Shown: in pieces, positions 20,080 to 29,333 of the stretch | How the letters are laid out: each line of letters opens with the position of its first letter | How positions within the stretch are numbered: the first letter of the stretch is position 1 | Assembly (NCBI RefSeq): GCF_020217485.1 | Contig: NZ_JAEKMI010000003.1 | Coordinates: 166,925-230,924, forward strand | Direction: 5' to 3' | Length of the DNA stretch: 64,000 nucleotides | Source of the DNA: Mycobacterium sp. WUMAC-067 | GTDB lineage: Bacteria > Actinomycetota > Actinomycetes > Mycobacteriales > Mycobacteriaceae | Notes under the pieces: generated by a model | The model's input: the letters and a program-made list of their open reading frames with translations, nothing else | Told to the model about the DNA's origin: nothing | The model's database searches: none | Position numbers and translations under genes: made by a program

Positions 20080-21828
20080 ATGTCCACCGTTTCGGCGTCG
20101 GGAAGCGACGCGCCGGGATCGACCCGCGTGGTCGACGGCTTTCATCTCGTGGTGGAGGCGCTGAAGGCCAACGACATCGAGAACCTCTACGGCCTCGTCG
20201 GCATCCCGATCACCGACCTGGCCCGGACCGCGCAGGCGTCGGGCATGCGCTACATCGGCTTTCGGCAGGAGGCCTCGGCCGGCAACGCCGCCGCGGCCGC
20301 CGGATTCCTGACCCGCCGCCCCGGGGTGTGCCTCACGACGTCCGGGCCCGGCTTCCTCAACGCTTTGCCCGCGCTGGCGAACGCCACGACGAACTGCTTC
20401 CCGATGATCCAGATCTCCGGCTCGAGCAATCGCGCGCTGGTGGATCTGCAGCGCGGCGACTACCAGGATCTCGACCAGCTCAGCGCCGCAAGGCCGTTCG
20501 CGAAGGCGGCTTACCGGATCAACCGGATCGAGGACATCGGTCGCGGCGTCGCGCGCGCCATTCGCACCGCGGTCTCCGGGCGTCCCGGCGGTGTCTACCT
20601 GGATATCCCCGGCGACGTCCTGGGCCAGGCGCTTCAGGCCTCGTCCGCCGCCGGGACGATTTGGCGGGTCGTCGACCCCGCGCCCCGTCAGCTGCCGGCG
20701 CCCGACGCGGTGGATCGCGCACTGGGGCTGCTGGCCCAGGCGCGACGGCCGCTGATCGTGCTCGGTAAGGGCGCGGCATACGCCCAGGCGGACAACGAGA
20801 TTCGACGGTTCGTCGAGGCCACCGGGATTCCGTTCCTGCCGATGTCCATGGCCAAGGGTCTGTTGCCGGATTCCCACCCGCAGTCCGCGGCGACCGCGCG
20901 GTCGCTGGCGATCGCCCGCGCCGACGCCGTCCTGCTGATCGGCGCCCGGTTGAATTGGCTTCTGGGCCACGGGGAGTCGCCGCAATGGTCCGCAGACACC
21001 AAATTCGCGCAGGTCGACATCGAGCCGACCGAATTCGACAGCAACCAGCCGATCTCCGCGCCGCTGGTCGGCGACATCGGTTCGGTGATGTCGGCGCTGT
21101 GTGACGCCGTGGCCGCCCAACCGATCGCCGCGCCGGCGGAATGGACCGGTGAGCTGGCCGACCGCAAGGCACGCAACGACGCCAAGATGCGCGAGCGCCT
21201 GGCCGACGACCCACACCCGATGCGGTTTTACAACGCCCTCGGCGCGATTCGCGCTGTGCTGCAGGACAACCGCGACGTGTACGTCGTCAACGAGGGCGCC
21301 AATGCGCTCGATTTGGCCCGCAACGTCGTCGACATGGAATCGCCGCGGCACCGGCTCGACACGGGAACCTGGGGCGTGATGGGGATCGGCATGGGCTATG
21401 CCATCGCCGCCGCCGTCGAGACCGGCGGGCCGGTCGTCGCGATCGAGGGTGACAGCGCATTCGGCTTCAGCGGCATGGAGATCGAGACCATCTGCCGCTA
21501 CCGGCTGCCGGTGACCGTCGTCATCCTCAACAACGGCGGCGTCTATCGCGGAGACGAGGCCGCGCCCGGCGCCGCCGCGCACCCCTCGGACCCGGCCCCC
21601 ACCGTGCTGAACGCCCGGGCGCGCCACGAACTGATCGCGGAGGCCTTCGGCGGCAAGGGTTATCACGTCGCCACGCCCGGTGAGCTGCGCGCGGCGCTGT
21701 CCGAGGCGATCGGCTCCGGGGCGCCGTCGGTCATCGACTGCGAGCTCGACCCGGCGGCCGGCGTGGAAAGCGGACATCTGGCCAACCGGAACCCGGCGCG
21801 CGCGGCCACCGTCAGCGGCGGCGGGTGA
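20080..21828 (+). CDS. oxcA: Oxalyl-CoA decarboxylase OxcA
   Basis: A 582-residue ThDP enzyme that decarboxylates oxalyl-CoA to formyl-CoA and CO2. Seen: catalytic Glu64 (FRQEAS), LTTSGPGFLNALPALANA, a central Rossmann-like domain, and the ThDP/Mg motif GDSAFGFSGMEIETICRYRLPVTVVILNN from about residue 457, followed by GGVYRG. Length equals M. tuberculosis OxcA (Rv0118c, 582 aa). The ATG at 20080 is preceded by GAGGAG with seven-base spacing, so the 22-residue longer reading is rejected. It is divergent from fadD7 and overlaps the 3' end of oxyS by 17 bases. No formyl-CoA transferase is adjacent, so FadD7 probably supplies the CoA ester. Confidence 0.94.
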   Translation: MSTVSASGSDAPGSTRVVDGFHLVVEALKANDIENLYGLVGIPITDLARTAQASGMRYIGFRQEASAGNAAAAAGFLTRRPGVCLTTSGPGFLNALPALANATTNCFPMIQISGSSNRALVDLQRGDYQDLDQLSAARPFAKAAYRINRIEDIGRGVARAIRTAVSGRPGGVYLDIPGDVLGQALQASSAAGTIWRVVDPAPRQLPAPDAVDRALGLLAQARRPLIVLGKGAAYAQADNEIRRFVEATGIPFLPMSMAKGLLPDSHPQSAATARSLAIARADAVLLIGARLNWLLGHGESPQWSADTKFAQVDIEPTEFDSNQPISAPLVGDIGSVMSALCDAVAAQPIAAPAEWTGELADRKARNDAKMRERLADDPHPMRFYNALGAIRAVLQDNRDVYVVNEGANALDLARNVVDMESPRHRLDTGTWGVMGIGMGYAIAAAVETGGPVVAIEGDSAFGFSGMEIETICRYRLPVTVVILNNGGVYRGDEAAPGAAAHPSDPAPTVLNARARHELIAEAFGGKGYHVATPGELRAALSEAIGSGAPSVIDCELDPAAGVESGHLANRNPARAATVSGGG

Positions 21829-22744
21829 CGCCCAGGAGTTGGGCGTCGAAGAACTCGTTGAGCGAAAGCCCCGCGGCCGATGCCGCCAGCGCACGCGCGA
21901 TCGGCGAGCCGGGTCCGCTCGAACTGGTCGCCAACACGACGTCGGCTTTGAGCACCGGATCCACCATCTCCACCGCCCGGATCTCCGGGCCCAGCGGCGA
22001 GGTCCACAGCCACGTGTGCGGCACGATGGATGCCCAATTTCCGGCGGACGCCTGAGCGAATAGTGAAGCGACCGAGTCGGTTTCCACCTGTGGGCTGACG
22101 GTGATGCCGTGATCGGCGAACGCCTTGTCGATGATCTGGCGGTCGCGCATGTCGGGGGTGAGCAATGCCAACGGCAGCTGCGCGGCCTGGGCCCAGGTCA
22201 TCGTCGTCGCAGCGGCTCCCAACATCTCCGCGGGTGCGAGCAGCACGTAGCGCTCCTGGTACAGCGGAACCATGTTCACGTCGTGAGCCTCGTCGGGCGC
22301 CGTGTGCACGATGGCGGCGTCGAGTTCGAATTCGCGCAGGCGTCGGTAGAGTTCGGTCGCCGCCAGCCGGGACAGGATCTGCACCTTCACCAGCGGATGC
22401 GCAGAGCAGAACGCCGAGAGCACCAGCGACGCGGTCGTCGACGCGGTCGGCACGGTGCCCAGCCGAAGCGCCCCGGTGATGCCCGAGCGCACGGCGTCGA
22501 CCTCCGCCTTGAAGGCGTCGTGCTCGGCGAGAATCCGCCTGGCCCACACCACCAACCGCTCCCCCTCCGGGGTGAGGCCCTCGAAGCTGTGGCCGCGGTT
22601 GATCAGCGTGACGTTCAGCTCCCGCTCCAGCTTGGCGATCGCGGCGGAGAGCGCGGGCTGGGAGACGAAGCATTTCTCGGCCGCCCGGGCGAAGTGGCGC
22701 TCGGAGGCGACCGCAACGAAGTACTCCAGCTGACGGAAGAGCAC
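21812..22744 (-). CDS. oxyS: LysR-type regulator OxyS
   Basis: A 310-residue LysR-family regulator. Seen: an N-terminal winged helix-turn-helix beginning LFRQLEYFVAVASERHFARAAEKCFVSQPALSAAI, and a C-terminal periplasmic-binding-like effector domain from about residue 90 (GALRLGTVPTAST). Cys25 in the recognition helix matches the redox-sensitive cysteine described for M. tuberculosis OxyS (Rv0117). The GTG at 22744 reproduces the known start at the LFRQLEYF motif; the frame is open upstream but carries no family sequence. It is convergent with oxcA, whose stop it overlaps. It could regulate oxcA or peroxide genes, but no operator is recognised here. Confidence 0.92.
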   Translation of the reverse strand: MLFRQLEYFVAVASERHFARAAEKCFVSQPALSAAIAKLERELNVTLINRGHSFEGLTPEGERLVVWARRILAEHDAFKAEVDAVRSGITGALRLGTVPTASTTASLVLSAFCSAHPLVKVQILSRLAATELYRRLREFELDAAIVHTAPDEAHDVNMVPLYQERYVLLAPAEMLGAAATTMTWAQAAQLPLALLTPDMRDRQIIDKAFADHGITVSPQVETDSVASLFAQASAGNWASIVPHTWLWTSPLGPEIRAVEMVDPVLKADVVLATSSSGPGSPIARALAASAAGLSLNEFFDAQLLGVTRRR

Positions 22745-23161
22745 CCGCACTCCTCGGGGTTCGCTCGGGCTTGGGACGCCGATCTCGCTGAGGCTAACGC
22801 GCCGTTGACCTGCGCGCCAAGCCCGCGCCCGCCGCAACGATCCCGGCACTTTCGGAAGCGCCGGCACCTGCGCGATCGCGTCTGCGGACGATCCCATCGC
22901 CTGCACACAGCGCTCGTGCGGATTCTGGCGCCCGCCTTCGACGAGAACCTCAGTGTCAGTGGCACTTTCGCGCGCGTGCTGCCCGCCGGCAATGGATGAA
23001 CGGCGTCGCCGGCTCCGCCGCCGACCGAATCGAACTCAATCGGTGTTCGCCTCGTTACCGCGGCGGCCGCCCGAGCTGTCATTGTTTGCTGAAACCGGTG
23101 ATTCGTGGGTAACCCGTAGAATGTCCGTGTGTTGATCGCACCATCTCGAAGGGTGGACGCT
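22745..23161. other. 417-bp intergenic region between oxyS and ldtA
   Basis: I see no convincing gene here. Short open frames on both strands are arginine-rich shadows without ribosome sites. The right end probably holds the ldtA promoter: TAGAAT at 23117-23122 fits a -10 hexamer about 40 bases before the ldtA start, without a clear -35. The left end should hold the oxyS promoter, but I cannot place it. Confidence 0.4.
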
Positions 23162-23917
23162 ATGCGTCGAGGTGTTCGTTATCTATTTGTTATGGTCGCG
23201 ATCACGGTCATGGGCCTGGTGGGATCGGCGGCCCGTGGCAGCGCCGCCGTGCCGACGCCGCACCCCACGCCCGAGGTCGCCTCGATTTTGCCCGCCGACG
23301 GCGCCGTGGTCGGTGTGGCGCACCCCGTCGTGGTCACGTTCACCGCACCGGTGGCCGATCGCGCCGCCGTCGAGCGGTCGATCCACGTGACGTCGCCGAG
23401 CGGCACGCCGGGGCACTTCGAGTGGGTCCGGAACACGGTCGTGCAGTGGGTTCCCAACCAGTATTGGCCCCCGCACACGCACGTCTCGGTGGGCGTGCAG
23501 GCCCTGACGACCGGCTTCGACACCGGTGACGCGCTCCTCGGTGTCGCCAGCATCTCCAAGCACACCTTCACCGTCAGCAGGGACGGAGAGGTGCTGCGCA
23601 CCATGCCCGCGTCGATGGGCAAGCCCAGCAGGCCCACCCCGATCGGCAGCTTCACGGCGCTGGAAAAGCAGCGCAGCGTGGTGATGGACTCGCGCACCAT
23701 CGGCATTCCGCTCAGCTCCCCCGAGGGGTACAAGATCACCGCCCAGTACGCCGTACGGGTCACCTGGAGCGGCGTCTACGTGCACTCGGCCCCGTGGTCG
23801 GTCGATTCGCAGGGCTATGCCAACGTCAGCCACGGGTGCATCAACCTCAGCCCCGACAACGCCTCGTGGTACTTCAACCAGGTCAACGTCGGCGACCCCA
23901 TCCAGGTCGTGGCCTGA
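23162..23917 (+). CDS. ldtA: L,D-transpeptidase LdtA (LdtMt1 type)
   Basis: A 251-residue exported L,D-transpeptidase that makes 3-3 cross-links in peptidoglycan. Seen: an N-terminal signal or anchor (YLFVMVAITVMGLVG), a bacterial Ig-like domain (about 35-120), and a YkuD catalytic domain with the HSAPWSVDSQGYANVSHGCIN motif, in which Cys226 is the nucleophile and the upstream His the base. Length and cysteine number match M. tuberculosis LdtMt1 (Rv0116c, Cys226). The ATG at 23162 has AAGGGTGG before it; an in-frame TTG at 23129 would add eleven residues. It follows oxyS as in M. tuberculosis. Confidence 0.94.
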   Translation: MRRGVRYLFVMVAITVMGLVGSAARGSAAVPTPHPTPEVASILPADGAVVGVAHPVVVTFTAPVADRAAVERSIHVTSPSGTPGHFEWVRNTVVQWVPNQYWPPHTHVSVGVQALTTGFDTGDALLGVASISKHTFTVSRDGEVLRTMPASMGKPSRPTPIGSFTALEKQRSVVMDSRTIGIPLSSPEGYKITAQYAVRVTWSGVYVHSAPWSVDSQGYANVSHGCINLSPDNASWYFNQVNVGDPIQVVA

Positions 23918-23939
23918 GCGTCACCCGCCGGTCCCCACG

Positions 23940-23955
23940 TGTGACGGTCGTCACA
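23940..23955. promoter_or_regulatory. Consensus CRP-type binding site
   Basis: TGTGA-CGGTCG-TCACA matches the CRP/Rv3676 consensus TGTGA-N6-TCACA at all ten fixed bases and sits in a 20-bp palindrome (23938-23957). Its centre is about 80 bases before the carboxylic acid reductase start and after the ldtA stop, so the reductase gene is the probable target. Whether CRP activates or represses depends on the unmapped start site. Confidence 0.65.
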
Positions 23956-24026
23956 CGCGTTGAACGGAAGACCCGCCCGCCGCGGTGAGTTCTCGGTAGA
24001 CGAGGGATCTGAACGAGAGGCGGGCC

Positions 24027-27000
24027 ATGACCGGTGAGGCGCAGCGCACGAAAGTTAGCTCTAGAGGCCCGATCAGCCCGGCGCGGGAGCGGGTAGCCGA
24101 ACGGATCCGCGAGTTGGCCGCCAACGACGCACAATTCCGCGACGCCGAACCCGATCTTTCGCTCCAGCGGGCGGCGCGCCAACCGGGCCTCCGGCTGCCC
24201 CAGATCCTGGAGCTGTTCGTCGAGGGCTACGCCGATCGGCCCGCACTGGGCTGGCGGGCACGGACATCGAGCACCGATCCGGCGACCGGGCGGACCACCG
24301 CGGAGTTGCTCCCCCGGTTCGACACCATGACCTACCGCGAGCTGTGGGCCAACGTTCGCGCGATCGCCGGCGCATGGCGGCACGACGCCGCGAACCCCGT
24401 GTCGCCCGGGGACTTCGTCGCGACAGTCGGTTTCGCCAGCGCGGAATACCTGACCCTCGATCTGGTCTGCGCCTACCTCGGATTGGTTGCCGTTCCGCTG
24501 CAACACAACACCACCGCCTCACGGTTGCGCCCGATCGTCGATGAGGTCGAGCCATCGATACTGGCCGCCGGCGTCGGTTATCTCGACCTTGCCGTCGAAG
24601 CGGCGTCGGGAAGCTCATCGTTGCGGCGCCTTGTGGTCTTCGACTACCAGCCCGAGGTCGACGAGCAACGCGAAGCGCTGCAACGGGCCCGGGAGAAGCT
24701 GGCGGCCGCGGGCATGGCGGTGACCATCGAGACCTTCGACGAGATCGTCGAACGCGGCCGCGCCCTACCGCCCGAGCCCATGTACACCGGTGACACCGAT
24801 CAGCGGCTGGCCATGATCATGTACACCTCGGGTAGCACCGGATTACCCAAGGGCGCCATGTACACCGAGCAGATGCTGTGCAAGGTGTGGACCAACGAGC
24901 TGATGCCCGATTTCGCGGACACGCCCGTGTTCAACGTCAACTTCATGCCGCTGAATCACCTCGGCGGCCGGATACCGCTGTCGACGGCGTTCCAGGCCGG
25001 CGGCACCAGTTACTTCGTCCCGGAAAGCGACCTGTCCACGTTGTTCGACGACTGGAACCTGGTGCGCCCCACCGAGATGGGTCTGGTGCCCCGGGTGGCG
25101 GAAATGCTCTACCAGCGCTACCAGAGCGCCGTCGATCGACTCGTGGCGGCGGGCGCCGATACCGGCTCCGCCGAGGCCCGCGCGCGGGCCGAGCTGCGTG
25201 AGCAGGTCCTCGGCGGCCGCATCGTGACCGCCTTTTGCGGGACGGCGCCGCTCGCCGCGGAGATGCGCGCCTTCATCGAAACAAGTTTGGACGTCCACGT
25301 TCTCGACGGCTACGGGCTGACCGAGGTAGGAATGGTGACCAAGGACGGGCGCATGACCCGTCCCCCGGTGCTCGACTACAAGCTCGTCGACGTTCCCGAA
25401 CTGGGCTATTTTCACACCGACAAGCCTTATCCCCGTGGCGAATTGCTGGTGAAGTCGCTGACCGCCACGCCGGGATATTTCAAACGGCCGGACGTCACCG
25501 CCAATGCGTTCGATCCCGACGGCTACTACCGCACCGGCGATGTGATGGCCGAGCTGGAACCCGACCGGCTGGCCTACGTCGACCGCCGCAACAACGTGTT
25601 GAAGTTGGCGCAGGGCGAATTCGTCGCCGTCGCCCGCCTGGAGGCCGTGTTCGCCAGCGCGCCGCTGGTCCGCCAGATCTTCGTCTACGGCAACAGCGAA
25701 CGCCCCTATCTGCTGGCCGTCGTCGTGCCGACCGTCGACGCCGCGGAGCGATTCGCCGGGGATCCCGACGGCCTCAAGGCCGCGCTCGCCGAATCCCTGC
25801 GCCAGTCGGCGCAACTCGCCGAGCTGCAGTCCTACGAGGTGCCGGTCGACTTTGTTGTCGAGACCGAGCCCTTCAGCGAGGACAACGGCCTGCTGTCGGG
25901 CGTCGGCAAGCTGCTACGGCCGAAACTCAAAGAGCACTACGCCGATCGGCTCGAACAGCTCTACGCCGACCTGGCCGAAAACCGCGTCACCGAGTTGCGT
26001 GCGCTGCGCGAGGGGGCGGACGAGCACCCCGTGATCTTCACCCTCACTCGGGCCGCCGAGGCGCTGCTGGGTGTGGCCGGCGGCCCGCCCGAGCCCGACG
26101 CACTCTTCATCGAACTCGGTGGCGATTCCCTGTCGGCGTTGACCTTTTCCAACCTCTTGCGTGACATCTTCGCCGTCGACGTGCCCGTGGGAATGATCAC
26201 CGGGCCCGCGACCAACCTGGGTCTGATCGCGGAATATGTTGAGAGCGAACGTAAATCGGCGTCGCGGCGGCCCACGTTCGCGACGGTGCACGGCCGGGGC
26301 GCCGTCGAGGTCCGCGCGGCGGAGCTCACGTTGGACAAGTTCATCGACGCGAACACCCTGGCCGAGGCACCGGCGCTGCCGCGCGCGGCCGGGACACCGC
26401 ATACGGTCCTGCTGACCGGCGCCAACGGCTACCTCGGCCGCTTCTTGGCCCTGGAATGGCTCGAGCGGCTCGCCGAGACCGGCGGGACGCTCATCTCCAT
26501 CATCCGCGCCACGGACGCCGCGGCGGCAGTCAAGCGGCTGGAGGCGGTTTTCGACAGCGGGGACCCGCAGTTGCTGGAGCGGTTCCGCTCGCTGGCCGCC
26601 GAACACCTGGAGGTCATCGTCGGTGATATCGGTGAGCCGAATCTCGGCCTGGACCAAGCGACTTGGCAGCGCCTCGCGCAGAGCGTGGATCTGATCGTCC
26701 ACCCGGCCGCGCTCGTCAACCACGTGCTGCCGTATGACCAACTCTTCGGCCCGAACGTCGCCGGCACCGCCGAGTTGATCCGGCTGGCGATCACGACGCG
26801 AATCAAGCCGGTCACGTACCTGTCGACGGTCGCGGTGGCCATGACGGTCGATCCCGGCGCGTTCGCCGAGGACGGCGACATCCGCGCCGACAGCGCGGTA
26901 CGCCCGATCGACGACACCTACGCGAACGGCTACGCGAACAGCAAGTGGGCCGGCGAGGTGTTGCTGCGGGAGGCGCACGACCTGTGCGGATTGCCGGTCA

Positions 27001-27611
27001 CCGTCTTCCGGTCCGACATGATCCTGGCGCACAGCCGGTATGCCGGGCAGCTGAACGTGCCAGATGCGTTCACCCGCTTGGTATTCAGCCTGCTGACCAC
27101 CGGCATCGCGCCGTCGTCGTTCTATCGGCCCGACGAGCAGGGAAACCGGGCGGTGGCCCACTACGACGGGCTGCCCGCCGACTTCGTGGCCGAAGCGGTC
27201 ACCACGCTCGGCGAACAGATGGCGGCCGAGGATGCCGATGTTGCCGGTGCGTACCGCTCCTATGACGTGATGAACCCGCACGACGACGGCGTCTCCCTGG
27301 ACGTGTTCGTCGACTGGCTGATCGCCGCCGGACACGACATCCGGCGCATCGAGGACTACGACGAATGGCTGGGCCGCTTCACCACGGCGCTTCGCGCGTT
27401 ACCGGACAAGCAGCGCCAGCATTCGGTGTTGCCGTTGCTGGACGCCTACCGGGAGCCCGAGACGCCACTGCGTGGTGCACCCGCCCCCACCGACGTCTTC
27501 CGCCACGCGGTGCGGACGGCCAAAATCGGTGCGGACGAGGACATTCCGCATCTGTCGGCGGCGTTGATCGACAAGTATGTCGCCGATCTGCGCTTGCTGG
27601 GTTTGGTGTAG
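24027..27611 (+). CDS. car: Carboxylic acid reductase
   Basis: A 1194-residue three-domain enzyme that reduces carboxylic acids to aldehydes with ATP and NADPH. Seen: an adenylation domain with [16 protein letters not shown] from residue 265 and GYGLTEVG; a carrier domain with the phosphopantetheine attachment serine 701 in GGDSLSAL; and a thioester reductase domain with [10 protein letters not shown] from 797 and the Tyr-Lys pair in [12 protein letters not shown]. Domain order and length match mycobacterial CAR (FadD9 type). It needs a phosphopantetheinyl transferase, none of which is encoded here. ATG at 24027 after GAGAGG. A consensus CRP site lies upstream. Natural substrates are probably fatty or aromatic acids; this cannot be decided from sequence. 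Confidence 0.95.
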   Translation: MTGEAQRTKVSSRGPISPARERVAERIRELAANDAQFRDAEPDLSLQRAARQPGLRLPQILELFVEGYADRPALGWRARTSSTDPATGRTTAELLPRFDTMTYRELWANVRAIAGAWRHDAANPVSPGDFVATVGFASAEYLTLDLVCAYLGLVAVPLQHNTTASRLRPIVDEVEPSILAAGVGYLDLAVEAASGSSSLRRLVVFDYQPEVDEQREALQRAREKLAAAGMAVTIETFDEIVERGRALPPEPMYTGDTDQRLAMIMYTSGSTGLPKGAMYTEQMLCKVWTNELMPDFADTPVFNVNFMPLNHLGGRIPLSTAFQAGGTSYFVPESDLSTLFDDWNLVRPTEMGLVPRVAEMLYQRYQSAVDRLVAAGADTGSAEARARAELREQVLGGRIVTAFCGTAPLAAEMRAFIETSLDVHVLDGYGLTEVGMVTKDGRMTRPPVLDYKLVDVPELGYFHTDKPYPRGELLVKSLTATPGYFKRPDVTANAFDPDGYYRTGDVMAELEPDRLAYVDRRNNVLKLAQGEFVAVARLEAVFASAPLVRQIFVYGNSERPYLLAVVVPTVDAAERFAGDPDGLKAALAESLRQSAQLAELQSYEVPVDFVVETEPFSEDNGLLSGVGKLLRPKLKEHYADRLEQLYADLAENRVTELRALREGADEHPVIFTLTRAAEALLGVAGGPPEPDALFIELGGDSLSALTFSNLLRDIFAVDVPVGMITGPATNLGLIAEYVESERKSASRRPTFATVHGRGAVEVRAAELTLDKFIDANTLAEAPALPRAAGTPHTVLLTGANGYLGRFLALEWLERLAETGGTLISIIRATDAAAAVKRLEAVFDSGDPQLLERFRSLAAEHLEVIVGDIGEPNLGLDQATWQRLAQSVDLIVHPAALVNHVLPYDQLFGPNVAGTAELIRLAITTRIKPVTYLSTVAVAMTVDPGAFAEDGDIRADSAVRPIDDTYANGYANSKWAGEVLLREAHDLCGLPVTVFRSDMILAHSRYAGQLNVPDAFTRLVFSLLTTGIAPSSFYRPDEQGNRAVAHYDGLPADFVAEAVTTLGEQMAAEDADVAGAYRSYDVMNPHDDGVSLDVFVDWLIAAGHDIRRIEDYDEWLGRFTTALRALPDKQRQHSVLPLLDAYREPETPLRGAPAPTDVFRHAVRTAKIGADEDIPHLSAALIDKYVADLRLLGLV

Positions 27612-27618
27612 CCCCGCC

Positions 27619-28260
27619 CTAGCCGGGCAACCCCCTCTTGATCGCTTCGTTCTGCTTGCGCGCGATGTCGAGGGTCGCCGCCGGGTCGAACGGGTCGTTG
27701 GGTGCGCTGTCGAACTCCAGGGTGACGAGCGCCTTGCCTTCGGTGAACAGCAGGACCGTCATGGCTTGGGAGTTGTCGGGTGAGGCGCCCGAAATCGCTG
27801 AGCCATTGGCGCCCACGGCGAGGGGCCGCCAGTCGCCGACCACCTTGCCGGCGTAATCGCTTTTGCTGCCGGCCAGTTCGGCCGCGGCGGCCGAGGGATC
27901 GGCGGTCACCACAATGGTGTCCCACAGGCGGCGGCCGCTGTCGGCGTTGGCGAACAGCTGCGCGACCCCCGGCGCGTTGTTGGGGTTGAGCATCGGCGAC
28001 TGGGGTGCGGTGAGCCCCCCGCCCACGTCGCTCGGCTTGATCAGCAGAAAGCCGTAATCGGTGGGTTGGCCCGGCGGCGGCCCGGTGACCGCGCTCGAGC
28101 CGGTCGGGGTCGCGGACGGGCTCGACTCCGTCACTGAGGGCGACGAGGATTCGTCCGCACCGCCGCAGCCCGCGCTCGCGGCGCCGACCGCGACGATCGC
28201 GGTCATGGCGGTCACGTGCCGCAAGACCCCACCCGCCACGCCGATTCGAGCAACCCCCAC
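27619..28260 (-). CDS. Putative lipoprotein
   Basis: A 213-residue predicted lipoprotein. Seen: a basic and hydrophobic signal ending in the lipobox ASAGC, a Ser/Thr/Pro-rich linker (ESSPSATPTGSS) and a globular domain of about 160 residues containing FLLIKPSDVGGG and VTLEFDSAPNDPFDP. I do not recognise a named family with certainty; it resembles mycobacterial sensor-like lipoproteins that accompany envelope functions. The GTG at 28260 is preferred because GGAAGGGA lies just upstream; a GTG at 28275 would add five residues. Convergent with the reductase gene, seven bases apart, and divergent from the quinone oxidoreductase gene. Confidence 0.75.
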   Translation of the reverse strand: MGVARIGVAGGVLRHVTAMTAIVAVGAASAGCGGADESSSPSVTESSPSATPTGSSAVTGPPPGQPTDYGFLLIKPSDVGGGLTAPQSPMLNPNNAPGVAQLFANADSGRRLWDTIVVTADPSAAAAELAGSKSDYAGKVVGDWRPLAVGANGSAISGASPDNSQAMTVLLFTEGKALVTLEFDSAPNDPFDPAATLDIARKQNEAIKRGLPG

Positions 28261-28286
28261 GCATGTCCCTTCCACACGTCATCCGT

Positions 28287-28304
28287 GTTCGAGTTGTTAC
28301 GAAC
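28287..28304. promoter_or_regulatory. Inverted repeat GTTCG-N8-CGAAC in a divergent promoter
   Basis: Five-base arms at 28287-28291 and 28300-28304 lie between the lipoprotein and quinone oxidoreductase starts. A TATGCT -10-like hexamer follows at 28346-28351. It could be a repressor site, but arms are short and no regulator gene is adjacent. Confidence 0.25.
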
Positions 28305-28388
28305 ATATGCCCAACGGGCCGGCGATGGGTAGCTCTTCGCGTGCCTATGCTGGCGTGGGTAGGGGTGTCTTCGCGTGAGGAGATCGGC

Positions 28389-29333
28389 ATGACCGCTGCA
28401 ACGGCGCGCGCCGTACGGTTCGACCGCTACGGGGGCCGTGAGGTGTTGTACGTGGCGGACATCGACATGCCCACGCCCGGGCCGGGTGAGGTCGTCGTCG
28501 AGGTTCGCGCGGCCGGGATCAACCCCGGCGAGGCCGGCATCCGGGTCGGGGCGATGCACGAGAGGTTCCCGGCCACCTTTCCCTCCGGGGAGGGCAGCGA
28601 TCTCGCCGGCGTCGTGACGGCGGTGGCGCCCGGGGTCACCGAGTTTGCGGTCGGCGACGAGGTCTTGGGTTTCAGCCTGCGCCGCTCCAGCCACGCCACC
28701 CACGTCGCCGTTCCGGTGGGCCAGTTGATCCGCAAACCCCCTCAACTCGGTTGGGAGGCAGCGGGTTCGCTCTACGTGGCGGGCGTGACGGCGTACGCGG
28801 CGGTGCGTGCGGTTGCGCCCCAGCCGGGTGAGACGGTGGCCGTGTCGGCCGCCGCCGGCGGGGTGGGCAGCCTGGTGGTGCAGCTTCTGGTGCTCCGCGA
28901 GGCGCGCGTCCTCGGCATTGCGGGCCCCGGCAACGCCGACTGGCTGCGCGCGCACGGCGTCATCCCGATCGCCTACGGTGACGGGCTCGCCGAGCGGCTG
29001 CGCGACGCGGCGCCGGACGGAATCGACGCGTTCATCGATCTGTTCGGCCCGGACTACGTCCAGCTCGCCGTGGACCTCGGCGTGGCGCCGCAGCGGATCG
29101 ACACCATCATCGCCTTCCAGAAGGCCGACGAGGTGGGCGCCAAGACCGAGGGCAGCATGGACGCCTCGACACCCGAAGTGCTCGCCGAAATGGCCGGCCT
29201 GATCGTCTCCGGCGCCATCGAGTTCGACGTCGCCGCAACCTATCCGCTGGACCGGGTCGCCGACGCGTTCGCCGAACTCGAGCAACGGCACACCCACGGG
29301 AAAATCGTTCTGCTGCCTACCGGCTCACAATGA
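28389..29333 (+). CDS. Zinc-independent quinone oxidoreductase-like MDR protein
   Basis: A 314-residue NADPH-dependent reductase of the quinone oxidoreductase branch of the medium-chain dehydrogenases. Seen: a GroES-like N-terminal domain (VRFDRYGGREVLYVADID, GINPGEAGIR, GSDLAGVV), the NADPH-binding VSAAAGGVGSLVVQL near 152-166, and a C-terminal part ending HTHGKIVLLP. The catalytic zinc ligands of alcohol dehydrogenases are absent. The ATG at 28389 has GAGGAGATC upstream. It is convergent with the Nramp gene and overlaps it by nine bases. Substrate unknown; likely quinones or enones. Confidence 0.9.
   Translation: MTAATARAVRFDRYGGREVLYVADIDMPTPGPGEVVVEVRAAGINPGEAGIRVGAMHERFPATFPSGEGSDLAGVVTAVAPGVTEFAVGDEVLGFSLRRSSHATHVAVPVGQLIRKPPQLGWEAAGSLYVAGVTAYAAVRAVAPQPGETVAVSAAAGGVGSLVVQLLVLREARVLGIAGPGNADWLRAHGVIPIAYGDGLAERLRDAAPDGIDAFIDLFGPDYVQLAVDLGVAPQRIDTIIAFQKADEVGAKTEGSMDASTPEVLAEMAGLIVSGAIEFDVAATYPLDRVADAFAELEQRHTHGKIVLLPTGSQ

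Noticed and set aside
19981..21894. 637-codon minus-strand frame opposite oxcA
   Set aside because: Shadow of a gene with verified ThDP motifs; composition is Arg/Gly/Asp-rich without domains.
25914..27335. 473-codon minus-strand frame opposite the carboxylic acid reductase
   Set aside because: Reductase domain motifs prove the + strand; the antisense reading has no family.
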